Positions 12,320 through 23,254 are shown, numbered from the stretch's first letter. The stretch: DNA of 64,000 bases from Hippopus hippopus (GCA_946811185.2 OX328104.1:48096505-48160504); one strand, 5' to 3'. Numbers and translations are program-made. Notes: generated from the letters alone by a model not told the origin.

Positions 12320-12452
12320 TCTAAAAGAGTATAAAACATTGTAGGAAAAAGGAGAAATGGCTGGTTACAGCATTTTCCCCTTTTCCGACAATGTATTTAA
12401 AGGTTTCTTCCCTAGTGTAGTTAAAACTCAGGATTATGTAGTAAAGGGTTAA
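12320..12452 (+). mobile_element. Family A MITE, 5'-truncated
   Basis: The hairpin core and short arm are present, ending GTAAAGGGTTAA at 12452. The long arm is missing or decayed. Confidence 0.7.
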
Positions 12453-12538
12453 TGACTAGTCCACTTTTGTAAAATTCAAACCTATATCAAAATTTCCTTT
12501 TGAAACTCCTACTTTTCAAGAGTTTAATCAAATGACTG

Positions 12539-12751
12539 CCAACTCTTTACAAAAAGACAAAATATTTGACTTAGCCAGTCTGAAAGCATTTGCCAATGAC
12601 AATTTGAACGTGGGTAAAATGATAAAATTGTCTTTGACAGGGTAGAAAACATTGTGGGAAAAGGAGAAAATGCTGGTTACCAGCATTTCCTCCTGTTCCC
12701 ACAATGTTTTCAAAAGGCTTCTTTCTCAGGGATTGTGTGGTAAATGGTTAA
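12539..12751 (+). mobile_element. Family A MITE
   Basis: Near-complete copy, from AACTCTTTACAAAAAGAC to GTGTGGTAAATGGTTAA, with a well-preserved hairpin. Confidence 0.82.
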
Positions 12752-12967
12752 AGTAGCATCTGACCATTTCACAAGTTTTTTAGAAAATCTTAACAAAGAC
12801 TGGTAATTTTCATTTGGGTGTAAAAATAGCTTTAAAATTAAAACAAACATAGAAAAGTATTTTAGAAATATGAAGAACTATCAAGTTTCTGGTATTTTCC
12901 TGTAAAATTTCCTTTTTGGTAATCAATGGGTCAGCTTCATTATTTAGTATGGGATAAATGAATTTTT

Positions 12968-13155
12968 ACTTGCTACTAAACTACAAAGATTTAGACTGGT
13001 TCAAATTGAAAAAGAACTTGTAGACAACAATATACAGTGAAATGTGGCTCGAATGAAACATTGCCGGAAAAGGAGCAAATTGTGTCATCAGCACTTTCTC
13101 TTTTTCCCCCACAATGTTTTAAAAAGCCTCTCTCCTCAGGGTTGTTCAAAAGTAA
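12968..13155 (+). mobile_element. Family A MITE, 3'-truncated
   Basis: Long arm and degraded hairpin are present. The element stops inside the short arm after TCAGGGTTGTTCAAAAG. Confidence 0.65.
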
Positions 13156-13477
13156 AAGATGATGTCACTTCCTTCTTATAAAAGATTATGGTTGGAGAAA
13201 TACATGCCTAATAAATGTTCTTGAGAAAAAATTGTTTTGAAACTCTTAAAAAAGGCAATAGCCAAACTATTGAACAATGGAGTGTTTTTTTTTTTTTCAT
13301 AGTGCATTTTTCATTTTGTTTCTTTTCCAAACAAAGAGAAAGAAAGTCACATCCTATGTTTTGCCTATACAAAATATCAAAATGATTATAATTTTTGGTC
13401 AAAATCCAGTTTTATGCTCCTTAAACATATGTCCTTCAGATACTTATAAACTCTGTATCCAAGATCAAAACTCAGAA
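13156..13477 (-). other. Probable 3' untranslated region of the minus-strand gene
   Basis: AT-rich sequence directly downstream of the stop codon at 13478-13480. I see no clear AATAAA on the minus strand here, so the poly(A) site is not placed. Confidence 0.35.
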
Positions 13478-14283
13478 TTACGAACTATAATTCCCAAAAC
13501 AACTGTTGAATGTCAATATTATCAAATTTGTCAATAGCCTAAACAGGGCTATCCGACAATAAAATGTTTTGCCCGGAGTCAGCAACTCGGCATTATCAAC
13601 ATTTATAGTCTGTATAGACTCATGGACAGACTGAGATCTACCGAGTTTGTTGGTAATCCTCTGTCTTGCTCTATTTTGTACTTCCAGATGGACAATGGGA
13701 GACGAAGAATCAATCTGGTAAATTTCACAGTGATCTGTCCAATGTAAAACGTGTAAGGGCTTGATGTCCTTACAAAGGTTACATAAGACAAAACATGTCC
13801 TTAACATAGGGAGACCCTGACAACATACATGATTTCTGACACCAAACTTATCTTGTATGGCAGGCGTTACCAGTTGTTCTTTATCCACATCATTTCTACA
13901 ATCATCAACATAATCATCATTTAATGATGAAATGGAAAATTTATGGTTAAGAGAACCGTGAGTACTAATAGCAAGACTATACATAGGCAACTTTGCTATA
14001 ATAATATCATCCAACATCTTTGCTATAAGAGCATCGACTTCGAAAGTTTGAGTACTTAACATTTGAGCAATGTCAATAGCATTCAATATGGCTCCATTAT
14101 AAAATGAGCCCATCAACAATGTTTTAATATCTGTGCTAGGCTTCAAACAATATCTGCTAGCTCGAGATCCAAATTGACCCGACTCTATCATGGAGAAATC
14201 TGCCTGAATAATCATTTCATGGCTATGTGGGGTGAAACTGTGGAATGGATGCATCTTTTGGAAAGGTAGGAAGCATCTCTTCA
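13478..14283 (-). CDS. Unrecognised minus-strand gene, coding exon 6 (terminal)
   Basis: The acceptor reads TTTCTTTTGTTTTACAG just above 14283. The exon enters in phase 1, completing a Val codon from exon 5, and runs open for 267 codons to TAA at 13478-13480. The product (residues ~1255-1521 of the model) looks globular and is rich in His and Cys, for example NHVCCQGLPMLRTCFVLCNL and HWTDHCEIYQID. I recognise no domain. A family A MITE begins 24 bp above the acceptor, leaving only the pyrimidine tract between them. A further downstream exon cannot be excluded, but the in-frame stop makes this the likely end. Confidence 0.7.
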
Positions 14284-14307
14284 CTGTAAAACAAAAGAAA
14301 CCAAGAG

Positions 14308-14503
14308 TTAACTCTTAAGGCACAGCAAAATTTTAGACTTGCCCATATTGCAGAAATTTCAATTGTTTTTCAGAATATATAGAAAGTACTGTGGGAAAAA
14401 CAGAATAATGCTGGTTACCATCAGTTACTCATTTCCCCATAATGTTTTCAAAGCCTTCTTCCTCAGGGCCGTTAAAACTCAGGGCTGTGTGGTAGAGGGT
14501 TAA
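14308..14503 (+). mobile_element. Family A MITE abutting a splice acceptor
   Basis: TTAA ends at 14308 and 14500-14503, with a decayed hairpin. Its left edge lies next to the pyrimidine tract of exon 6 (minus strand). Confidence 0.75.
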
Positions 14504-14508
14504 GCTTG

Positions 14509-14795
14509 ATTGTTTGTATGGTGTTTAATGCCATTTCAACATTAATTCAGTTATATTGCAGCCTCCAGTGCACCTATCCATGCTTTTCTAAAGTTTCAGT
14601 TTACTAGTAGTTCACAAAATATTCTTCCAAAGCCTCTGGCTGCTCTCCAACTTAACCTTTGTGGAAATATTGATCAGTGGTGAGAGAGGAATGAATCCCG
14701 TCGCAATGACTATCATCAATCCTTAGAAAGAAATTGGCTGGGCCGGGGATTCGAACCAGCAACCCCTAGTCTCAAGTTAAGAAGTGAAATATGTG
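14509..14795 (-). mobile_element. tRNA-derived SINE, 5'-truncated
   Basis: It is homologous to the full copy at 36512-36832 (shared: CAGTGCACCTATCCATGCTTT, read in parts; GAGAGGAATGAATCC; ACTATCATCAATCCT; AAAGAAATTGGC). The B-box region reads GGGGATTCGAACC. The A-box end is lost. The element starts immediately after the family A copy. Confidence 0.8.
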
Positions 14796-14849
14796 TACAA
14801 ATACGAAACCTCTCCTAGTGGCCACTTGTGTTAGCAATCAACATGTATT

Positions 14850-15263
14850 ACTCCTTAGCAAACAATCCTGTGTTTAAACAACCCTGAAGGAGAAAGCTTT
14901 TTAAACCATCGAGGGAAAAGAACAAATGATGGTAAAAACCAGAATTTTCTACTTTTCCTACAATGGTTTTTGTTCTTTCATAGACAAATTCTATCACTTA
15001 TGCCACATTTAAATTGTCATCTGCAAAACAATTCATTTTGCACCAGCGTAAAATTCTGTTGTCAGGTAAAGAGTAAACCCTTTACCACACAATCCCGAGT
15101 TTTATGGACCCTAATGGAGAGGGCTTATAAAAATATGGCTATTTCCGCCATGTTTTCTACCTAATTAAAAGAACTTCAGTTCATAGGTATCGCTTTAAAA
15201 TTTATCATCTGCAGATGCTTTCAATTTGAAAGAGTCTAGAATTTGTCCTTTGGTAAAAGTTAA
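14850..15263 (-). mobile_element. Two family A MITEs, head to tail
   Basis: The first runs about 14850-15078 and is degraded. The second runs about 15073-15263, starting AAACCCTTTACCACACAATC and ending TTTGGTAAAAGTTAA. Its hairpin is largely lost. Confidence 0.7.
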
Positions 15264-15317
15264 GCAAGCACATATCTGTTTCCAACTAAAGACACTTATG
15301 TGTTCATTTTTTGCGAC

Positions 15318-15385
15318 CAATGCACCTATTCATGCTTCCTGGAGTTTCTTCTACTAGTAACACAGAATGCTGATTGGGTAATTTA
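15318..15385 (-). mobile_element. SINE fragment
   Basis: AATGCACCTATTCATGCTTC and CTGGAGTTTCTTCTACTAGTA match the 3' part of the SINE at 36512-36832. Confidence 0.55.
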
Positions 15386-15427
15386 TTGGAACCATAGTCT
15401 AAGTATTTTCAGTATGTGAACAGAAGG

Positions 15428-15757
15428 TTAACCCTAATCCTGCTAAATAACTAAAATGAAATTTTCAATTCGATAGTAAAAACCCAGATGTTGCTATTTC
15501 AAAGTTATGTTTTGGAGAATAAAATCTCCTCATCAGACAGTGTAGATCCAAGATCAGACTGCACATTCTGTGCAGTCTGATCTTGATCTTCACTTTCCGC
15601 AATAGGTCAGTAAGTTATTTCAAAGTTATGTTTTGGAGAACAAAATTTCCTTATCTAACAGTGTAGATCCAAGATCAGACTGCACGTTCTGTGCAGTCTG
15701 ATCTTGATCTTCACTTTCCCCAAAAGGTCAGTAAGTTGCGCTTAACAGCCTAAGGGT
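15428..15757. mobile_element. Family B MITE with internal ~120-bp duplication
   Basis: The ends are TTAACCCTAATCCTGCTAA and GCTTAACAGCCTAAGGGT. The core hairpin is CCAAGATCAGACTGCAC against GTGCAGTCTGATCTTGATC. A segment from TATTTCAAAGTTATG through GGTCAGTAAGTT is present twice in tandem (15495-15613 and 15614-15733), so the element carries two hairpins. The right end is ~20 bp from the exon 5 donor. Confidence 0.85.
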
Positions 15758-15779
15758 CAAGAATAGGACAGTAACTTAC

Positions 15780-15912
15780 CTGATACATCCATGATCTTAG
15801 GTCGATGTAGAAAACATTTATTTCTACACCCTATCTGTAACAGTAAACATGACTCTAAATGGCATGTAAACTTCCCATGGATGTCAAGGAACACTGTGTC
15901 ATCAAGATACCT
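15780..15912 (-). CDS. Unrecognised minus-strand gene, coding exon 5
   Basis: The exon is bounded by an acceptor ending ATTAAACAG above 15912 and a consensus donor (TCAG then GTAAGT) below 15780. Entering in phase 0, it encodes 44 residues (RYLDDTVFLDIHGKFTCHLE and onward, ending KIMDVS) and exits in phase 1, matching exon 6. A longer form using the upstream acceptor ACTACAG would need phase 2, which does not fit exon 4. No homology is recognised. Confidence 0.65.
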
Positions 15913-16044
15913 CTGTTTAATGTAAACAGATTTATTAATTAATCCAGATTCATAGTATGAACACAAATAACTTCTGTAGTATAATATCAATTGTTTCACT
16001 TAACAAGGGATAAACCAAATGTTTGAAAAAATCTAAAATATAAC

Positions 16045-16199
16045 TTAAGGATAGAGATCCCTAATGGGATTCACGTAACATCGCCTTTTATAGGACGGAT
16101 CGGCTGATTGCTTACCGATTTGAGTCTTAGCCAAATCCGTACGATTTTGGCGATGAATGACGATGTTACACGAATCCCATTAGGGTGCACTATCCTTAA
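16045..16199. mobile_element. 155-bp TTAA-flanked MITE with ~38-bp TIRs
   Basis: The left end TTAAGGATAGAGATCCCTAA and the right end TTAGGGTGCACTATCCTTAA are inverted copies. Pairing continues through TGGGATTC and TAACATCG. It lies in the intron between exons 4 and 5 and is not related to family A or B. Confidence 0.8.
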
Positions 16200-16870
16200 C
16201 TAAATCTTATAACAGATAAATCAAATTCCTAGACATACGTATACAACATCCTTGAAAGACACATGCACATACAATTTTTTTTAAAAGGTTTTTGTAAGAG
16301 CTGTTTAACTATTGTATGAAAGTAGATTCAAGCTTTTTGAAGTTTTGAGAAGTGAGCTTTTGAAAAGCTTGGCTCTGTATTTTGCCATCAAGTATCATCT
16401 ACTCAATTTAACCTGACCCAGGTCAACATTATTTACATAAATTGAAATTCTATTTTTACCCTTGGCATTGCAGGGGGCTGCCTTTGGGCAAAATGATCAC
16501 AGAAATATTTTGCATGGTTTGCACGAATTAAATTGCTTGCATGTACCTTCCTGTGTATATAGATGAATAACTTCCCACATACGTAATTTTCGGAGTTCTA
16601 TTTATATGCCTCCTTGTATATTCAGCATAAATGTCTGGATCAAGTTAAATGAAGTAGGCAATACATATAAACAGCAATTTCAACATTTATACTACTCTTT
16701 ATGTACTGTTGTTTTGGATTTTATGTATACGGTGTAAATATACAACTGAAAAAATACTGACGATGAAGTAAAAACCATTGAGACCACCTTTCTTTCAGCA
16801 CCAAAAGTGGCTGAAAATACAAACCTGTGAAACTAAGATAGATTATCATTGTATAAACTTGACTAAATAA
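16200..16870. other. Intron sequence, nothing recognised
   Basis: This is AT-rich unique-looking sequence between exons 4 and 5. Candidate minus-strand splice pairs here give early stops. Confidence 0.5.
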
Positions 16871-16871
16871 G

Positions 16872-16984
16872 AGGAAAATAGATATCCAAGATCAGACTGT
16901 GCATTCTGCACTGTCTGATCTTGATCTATGGTGTCTGAAAAGGCCCCTGATTTTTTCCTATGGTGCTAAAAGGGTTAACTGGTT
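16872..16984. mobile_element. Family B MITE fragment
   Basis: Hairpin TATCCAAGATCAGACTGTGC against CACTGTCTGATCTTGATC, then TGCTAAAAGGGTTAA. Confidence 0.7.
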
Positions 16985-17044
16985 AACTTAGAAACAGGAC
17001 AAAAATGAAAAAGTAATGAAAAAATAAGCATCTATATTTGAGCC

Positions 17045-17335
17045 ACGCACTGTCAGTGTGATTTGATGCATCTGCTAAATGTATAGACCCAATTCAGCCT
17101 ATACAGAGACTGTGCAGGCTGACCTGGGTTGAAATTTTTGTCTTTGGTAAGTTTTCTAAATGTCAAAGGACCATTCTACCTCAGGATTCAGCCAGTTATT
17201 AGACAAAATGCTTTTTATGAATCCACAGTTATGTGATAACTTGCTTGGTAAAATGCATCAGCAAGATGCATTAAAACCTCTTTTGCCAGAGCATGGCTCA
17301 TTTACTTGGCATACAAAGCCATCCAAGCTATTAAT
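17045..17335. mobile_element. Family C MITE, decayed
   Basis: The landmarks are ACTGTGCAGGCTGACCTGGG, TCAAAGGACCATTCTACCTC, GATGCATTAAAACC and GAGCATGGCTCATTTAC. These match the better copies at 55.8-56.5 kb, with the hairpin eroded. Confidence 0.6.
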
Positions 17336-17591
17336 TTATATCCTTCTATACTAACAGAAATGAAACATGCAAGTTTTACTTTGGAGTAAAATATTAAAAA
17401 TATTTAAATGATTTGGATAAAATATTTTATACTTACATGTATAAATGGTCTGAACATTTTAGACAGATTTTTTAATGAAATCTTTATTCCTACACCCCTA
17501 AGCATATCCACAATGATGCTTAAACTTGATTAGCAACCAATTTCTGGCCGTACAGTACATTTTTTTTTCGGTTGGTAAAAAGTTAAAGGGA

Positions 17592-17827
17592 AATTTTCAG
17601 ATATCTTTGCTGTATGGTAACAACTTCAGGAAATAGACTTTTGAAAACATTGTTGGAAAAGGAGATAAAGCTGGGAACCAGCTGATAACAAGTATTTTCT
17701 CCTATTCCTACAATGTTTTCTACCCTTCAAAAGACATAATTACATGTTTCTAGAAACATTTAATTTGACGTCTGAAAATGCTTTCAATTTGGAATGGCCT
17801 AAAATTTTGTCGTTTGGTAAAGGGTTA
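17592..17827 (-). mobile_element. Family A MITE
   Basis: The central hairpin is extended by a small insertion at its apex (AACCAGCTGATAACAAG). It ends TTTGGTAAAGGGTTAA. Confidence 0.78.
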
Positions 17828-17959
17828 AATACAATTCCCTATAATTGATGTGTGATTGACAATACCAGACTATTACAATACCTCAACTTCCGCCAAAACA
17901 GTTGAGCTAAAAAAAAAAAGAAATTTACAAAAAATGGTATCAAAACTCAAAAGACTGTC

Positions 17960-18635
17960 CAAACTTTCATCAAATGACAAAATTTTATACTTAATTAAAT
18001 TGAGAGCATTTGCAGACAACAAATTTAAAGTGATTCAATAATGGGATTTAACTGACAAAAAAAAACTAGAAAACATTGTGGGAAAAGGGGAATTTAGTGA
18101 TGGTTACCAGCATTTCTTTTTTTCTTTCGTTATTTTCCAAAGCCATTCTTCCAATGATCGTTACAATTGGTTTGGTAAAGGGTTAAATGACTTAACTCTT
18201 GTTCAAACTTTACCACACAATCCCGACTTTTAATGACCCTGAGAAAGAAAGCTGTTGAAAACATTGCGTGAAAAGGGAGAAAATGCTGGTGAACACCATT
18301 TTTTCTTTTTCCCATAATGTTATCCACCCTCCCACAAACAAATTTAAAATTTTGAATCATATTAATGTTGTCATCTGCAAATGCTTTGAATTTGGACAAG
18401 TGCAAAATTTTGTTGTTTGGTTAAGAGTAAGACAAACGATCCTGAGTTTTGACTACCCTGGGGTAGAGGGCTTTTGAAAAAAATGTGGGTAAAGGAGAAA
18501 ATGCTTGTATTCAGCATTTTCTCATTTACCCACAATTTTTTCTACCCTTTCAAATACAAATTTCATGATTTAAGCCACATTTGTCGTCTACAAATGCTTT
18601 CAATACGGAAGAGTAAAAAATGTTGTCATCTGTAA
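17960..18635. mobile_element. Cluster of three family A MITEs
   Basis: Copies lie at about 17960-18185 (plus), 18209-18426 (minus) and 18430-18635 (minus). Each has its own hairpin. The opposite orientation of the first two creates a larger inverted arrangement inside the intron upstream of exon 4. Confidence 0.75.
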
Positions 18636-18693
18636 CAAAAGTGTCACAAGTGACAGATCAAAATCATGTTATATGACTATAAAGATAACTTAC

Positions 18694-18743
18694 TAATTCA
18701 ATGTAGGGTTTCTGAAAACTAGTTGTTTCTTTGCTTGTGTATT
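18694..18743 (-). CDS. Unrecognised minus-strand gene, candidate 50-nt exon 4
   Basis: On the minus strand a good acceptor (TTTTCCTCTATTTTAAG) and a consensus donor (GTAAGT) enclose 50 nt. Entered in phase 1 from exon 3, it reads through without a stop (EYTSKETTSFQKPYIEL) and exits in phase 0, exactly as exon 5 requires. Including it makes the whole CDS divisible by three. It is supported only by splice signals and phase, so it is the least certain exon. Confidence 0.5.
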
Positions 18744-18939
18744 CTTAAAATAGAGGAAAATCATAATTTTATTTATTCCTTAACAAGTCAATCCTTTATT
18801 TTTTCTTTCAACCTTGAGAAAGATTACATTTTAACTCTTTCACAACCAAGTATATAAATTACACCTTTTTATTGGCTATAAATATAGTTCCACTTCAATT
18901 TAAAGAGACAGCTTGGTCTTAATCTAAATTAAAGAAGTG

Positions 18940-19030
18940 TCTAGATCAGAGATCAGAATGCACGTTCTGTGCAGTCTGATCTTGATCGACAGTGTCCACA
19001 AAAGCGTCTGGTGTCGTCTACAGTAAGGAA
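18940..19030. mobile_element. Family B MITE fragment
   Basis: Hairpin AGATCAGAATGCACG against CGTTCTGTGCAGTCTGATCT, with CAGTGTCCACAAAAG beside it. Confidence 0.7.
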
Positions 19031-19032
19031 AG

Positions 19033-20227
19033 AATTAAAGCATAATGGAAAAAAGAGAAAATATTTGTAACCAATAAATTCTCCTTTTCTTACAATTTCC
19101 TTTCCTCTTAAAGACAGACTCCATAATTTCAGTCAAGTTAAATTTGGAGGCTTCAAAATTAATGCATTCGATCGAAACAAATAGAAAAAATCATAACAAT
19201 CGTTAACACCTGGTATTGCAGCTTAAAACTCATGATAAAATAAGAACAGATACAGCTAATTGCAGCAATGCTTTTACTCTTAACCAAAGATTCCCTTGTA
19301 TCAACAACCTTGTGGTTAGAGACATTTGAAAACAGTGTGGGAAAAAGAGAAATGCTGGTAAACAGCATTTTCTCCTTTTCCAAACTGTTTTCCTACCCTC
19401 TATAATGCATATTTTATAATTTTATAATAGGCTCTTTTAATTGCCGTCTGCAAATGGTTTTAATTTGTAATCCTCTGAAATTTTGTGGTCTGGTGACCCT
19501 GATCGTGCTGAAATTAAACTCTTTACCAAACAGCAAAATTTTAGACTGGATCAAATAGAAACAGTTTGCTGGAAACAAATCAAATGTTGCACAAATTATG
19601 AAATTTGTCTTTGAAATGATATAAAACATTACTGAAAAATGGAGAAAATGCTGGTTACTAGCACTTTCTCCTTTTCCCACAATGTTTTCAAAAGTTTTTT
19701 TCCTTAGGGGTCATTAAAACTCAAAACTGTGTGATAAAGGTTTAAACTGTTGAATCTAACAAAATTAGACAGGTTAAGTTTATCAGTCTTAACCCTTTAC
19801 AAAAAAATCCCACATTTTGAAAATCTTATAGAAGAAGGTTTTTTGAAAAAACTGTAGGAAAACAAGAAAATGCTGGTTACCACCATTGTTTTCCTTTCTT
19901 TACAATGTTAGTCACCCTATCAAGGAGAAAACAATCTCACATTATTTGTCATCTGCAAATCCTTTTTAACTGGACAAGTCTGATGTTTAAGTATTTGACA
20001 AAAAGTTAACCCTTTAATATAACAATCCCAAATTTTAACGACCCTGAAGAAGGCTTTTGAACACATTGTGGGAAAAGGAGAAAATGCTTGTCATAAGCAT
20101 TTTCTCCTTTTCCCACAATGTTTTCTACTCTTACAAGAACAAAAATCATCATGTGAGCTACATCTATTTGGTTGTCTACAAGTGCTTTCAATTTGGTCCA
20201 AAATTTTGTTGTTTGGTAAAGGGTTAA
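19033..20227. mobile_element. Cluster of five family A MITEs
   Basis: Copies lie at about 19033-19165 (partial, minus), 19275-19498 (minus), 19514-19745 (plus), 19789-20009 (minus) and 20006-20227 (minus). The last two share a single TTAA at 20006-20009, which suggests one inserted at the end of the other. The final copy is one of the best preserved, with hairpin arms of about 30 bp. Confidence 0.82.
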
Positions 20228-20536
20228 AAGGTAATTGTATGACTATAACAATTATCAAAAGAATGAACAGTTTTAGAATGGGATCAGACTTCAAATATGC
20301 CTGATCTGATCTTTGTCTACACCTCCTGTAAAATGCAGACACAGTTTTACCACATAACTACCTTTATTTTCAGTGTAATACGGCCTTCACAAATTTTATC
20401 TTTTATGCTTTTCAATAGTTTATAGAAATCTAACAGTGAATTATATCCTTATAATTCACAGGTGACTTTTTTAATTCACAGGTAAATTTTTAAACTTTTA
20501 TTTTTGACATACATGTATCACAGATATTTGTAGAAC

Positions 20537-20715
20537 AAGAATGAATTTTTTGCGGGTGAACATCACGATGAAGTAGTCAAAATCACTCAAGAAGCCATTA
20601 TTATAGATGGTCCATATCCGACTGGATTGATGGATCTATTTCACTTGAAAAACGCACATATTTTTCACTATGAGCAAAAATTAGATGTGAAAGGAAAAGT
20701 TAAAGTGAAGAGCAT
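20537..20715 (+). pseudogene. Open fragment without identity, possibly a decayed coding remnant
   Basis: From just after a TAG at about 20535 the plus frame is open for ~58 codons and reads protein-like (GEHHDEVVKITQEAIIIDGP, then YPTGLMDLFHLKNAHIFHYE). It has no plausible start codon, and the stop lies inside the start of the neighbouring repeat. It could be a transposon remnant. No family is recognised. Confidence 0.25.
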
Positions 20716-20716
20716 A

Positions 20717-21785
20717 ACAAGAGGGCCATGACGGCCCTGAAGTCGCTCACCTGAGCCTTTTGACTAAATATGACCAATTTCCAATCTCTTCCGAGATAAT
20801 GACAAACATTCAAACAAGATTTCATGAGTATTGGACTGAAAATGTGGCCTCTAGAGTGTACACAAGCTTTTTCAAGAATTTGTCTCAGTGATCTATTTAA
20901 AGCCCAACATAGTCCATTTTCAAACTTGTTGCAGACATTATCAAAAGAAACATGCTGACCAGCTTTCATGAGTACTGGACAAAAGATGTGGCCTCTAAAG
21001 CCTACACAAGGTTTTTCCAAGATTTGACCTGGTGATTTTGTTTTGACCCATTAATGAATGTGACCCATTTTCAATCTCGTCTGAGTTATCATCAAGACAT
21101 ATATTCTGACCATTTTTCATAAGTACTGAACAGAAATTGTGGACTCTAAAGTGTACACAAGGTTTTCTAAAATTAACCTGATGTCCTAGTTTTTGACCTG
21201 ACATTACCCATTTTTAAAGTCATTAAAAATATCATCAAGACAAACATTCTGACTCATTTTGATAAGTATTGTAAAGAAAATGTGGCCTACATAATTATGC
21301 CCTTTCAAAGCTTTGACATGGTAACCTACCGTAGTTTTTGGCAATATGTGACCCATTTTCAAACTCATCTCAGATAATATCAAGACAAAAATTCTGACCA
21401 ACTTTCATTAATACTGGACTGATATTGTGGCCTTAAACGTGCCCACAAGGATTTTTCTATTATTTGACCTAGTTTTTGACCTGACATGACCCATATTCAA
21501 ACTCTTGAGACTTCATCAAGACAGACATTCTGACCAGCTTTCATGAGTATTGGACTGAAAATATGGCCTCTAGACACAATGCTTTTCTAAGCTTTGACCT
21601 AGTGACCTAGTTTTTGATCCATTTTTTAACTCATCCAAGATATCATCAAGACAAACATTCAGACAAAGTTTCATGAATATCAGGCTAAAAATGTGGCCTC
21701 TAGTGCTTCACAAGTTTTTTCAAAGATTTGACCAAGCAACCTTTTTATTGACTCAACATGACCCATGACCCATCAAAAGAAATTT
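20717..21785 (-). mobile_element. Element with ~140-150 bp tandem core units (family D)
   Basis: It begins with ACAAGAGGGCCATGACGGCC and continues through about seven diverged units sharing TTTCATGAGTATTGGAC, ATGTGGCCTCTA, CAAGGTTTTTC, TTTGACCT and ATCATCAAGACA. The same unit and terminal sequence occur in the opposite orientation at 38880-42935. The layout (conserved end plus tandem core) is like the pearl and Helitron-related elements known from bivalves; that assignment is inference. It lies in the intron between exons 3 and 4. Confidence 0.75.
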
Positions 21786-22144
21786 TGATCATACATGGAA
21801 ACAGACAATTACCCTCTATAATTATCTTATACACATTTGAGATAAGAAAATAGTGCCATATTTAGTCAAAGATTTGTAACCATACATGTCATGTCTAAAC
21901 CATTACTGACCCTGATATCTCTGTGAAATTAAGTGTCAAAACTGATGATTGCGACAAACTTGCCAATGTTTTTGTCTTTAGATGTGAAACAAAATCATAA
22001 TGTGCAACTACTTGGAACTACTTTTGTCTTTGATGTACACAACTACCAAAAAAGCCAATGGGCTTCATGAAAATTTCAGTACACAGCACAATTCTTCAGA
22101 CATAGTTATGTGATAAAAACAATCTGACATTTGTTGGCTTTTGC

Positions 22145-22312
22145 GCAGTTTAAGTGACCCTGACAGAACAGCCTTTTGAAAATATTGCTGATAACCAGCA
22201 TTTTCTCCTTTTCCCCGATGTTTTCCACACTATTTCTTTTAATTTGAGAAAGATTTAATTTGTTGTCTTGAAATGCTTTCAGTGTAGAAGAGTCTGAAAT
22301 TCTGTTATCTGG
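22145..22312 (-). mobile_element. Family A MITE, decayed
   Basis: Half of the hairpin (AACCAGCATTTTCTCCTTTTCC) and the long arm are recognisable. The left hairpin arm is deleted. Confidence 0.65.
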
Positions 22313-22345
22313 GCAACCTGGGCTTAAGACTAAACAAATATCTAT

Positions 22346-22568
22346 CAACCCTTATCACACAATCAAGATTTTTTAATGACCTGAGGGAGAAGACATTTGA
22401 AAACATTGTGGGAAAAGGAGAAAATGCTGGTTACCAGCATTTTCTCCTCTTCCCACAATGTGTTCTACCTTCTGAAATACTGTCATCACAGTTTGAGCAA
22501 CATTTATCGTCTGCATATGCTTTGGATTTGGAAGAGTCTAGAAACTTTGTGGTTTGGTAAAGAGTTAG
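22346..22568 (-). mobile_element. Family A MITE next to exon 3 donor
   Basis: Well preserved: CATTGTGGGAAAAGGAGAAA pairs with the CTCCTCTTCCCACAATG side. It ends 27 bp short of the exon 3 donor at 22595. Confidence 0.85.
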
Positions 22569-22595
22569 TATGAAATGTTTAAAAATAAGGGGTAC

Positions 22596-22929
22596 CTGTG
22601 GTATATATTCCATTTCTGTTTACTAAAACAGAATACAAGAAGAAGCCGGCAGTCTTGAAATTGCAAATCAGCAGAAGTAGCAGAGTGTTAAAAGTATCTT
22701 TGTTGACATCTTTTAAAGTGTCTTCCAAAGGATCATCTTCAAGCTGTGGTACACTGACTTTTGTATGCTCATTGTATATATCAATGATCTCTATCTCACA
22801 ACCACCAAGAGCTTTCCTGTTGTTTGATGTTTTCACTATATGATTTTCATCACCAACTTGAAATCCATCAGTGGTATAGTTGGTCCTCAGCCAAACAGTT
22901 CTGGCAAAGTTTCCGTCCTTCATAGCGAC
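22596..22929 (-). CDS. Unrecognised minus-strand gene, coding exon 3
   Basis: The acceptor is CATGTCTTGCAG above 22929 and the donor (CACAG then GTACCC) lies below 22596. Entering in phase 0 from exon 2, it encodes 111 residues from VAMKDGNFARTVWLRTNYTT to NRNGIYTT and exits in phase 1. The segment mixes beta-like stretches with a hydrophobic patch (TFNTLLLLLICNF). It is more ordered in composition than exon 2, so conserved globular sequence is likely here, but I cannot name it. Confidence 0.75.
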
Positions 22930-23182
22930 CTGCAAGACATGCATGTAGTTTGCCTTCTTAGTAGTCTGTTTTGAAGTAAAACGCTGTAGCAGCATTAAAC
23001 GGACAGCTTGGCTTATTTTTAGAATATATCATTTTTACTTTGTTAAATAATCATTTAACACATAACTTTTTCAAAAATATGCTGGGAGCATTATTCATAC
23101 CTAACCATAACCCTTGAAGCATTAAACCCGGGATTTAACTGCTTATGCAGACAGAGTTGATTGAGGTCGGTTTCTTTTTTGT

Positions 23183-23254
23183 TCACAATGATGTCAAAAA
23201 GCCTTCTCACTTAAACTTGTTAAAACTTAGAATTGTGTGGTACACAGTCTTAAA
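23183..23254 (+). mobile_element. Family A MITE fragment
   Basis: Only the short arm remains (AAAAAGCCTTCTCAC, AGAATTGTGTGGTA), lying in the intron between exons 2 and 3. Confidence 0.55.

Noticed and set aside
17866..17905. Possible 25-nt minus exon after a long T tract acceptor (TTTTTTTTTTTAG)
   Set aside because: Its length would break the phase between exons 4 and 5.
20700..21401. Minus frames of 65-106 codons
   Set aside because: They are read-through of family D core units with drifting frame.
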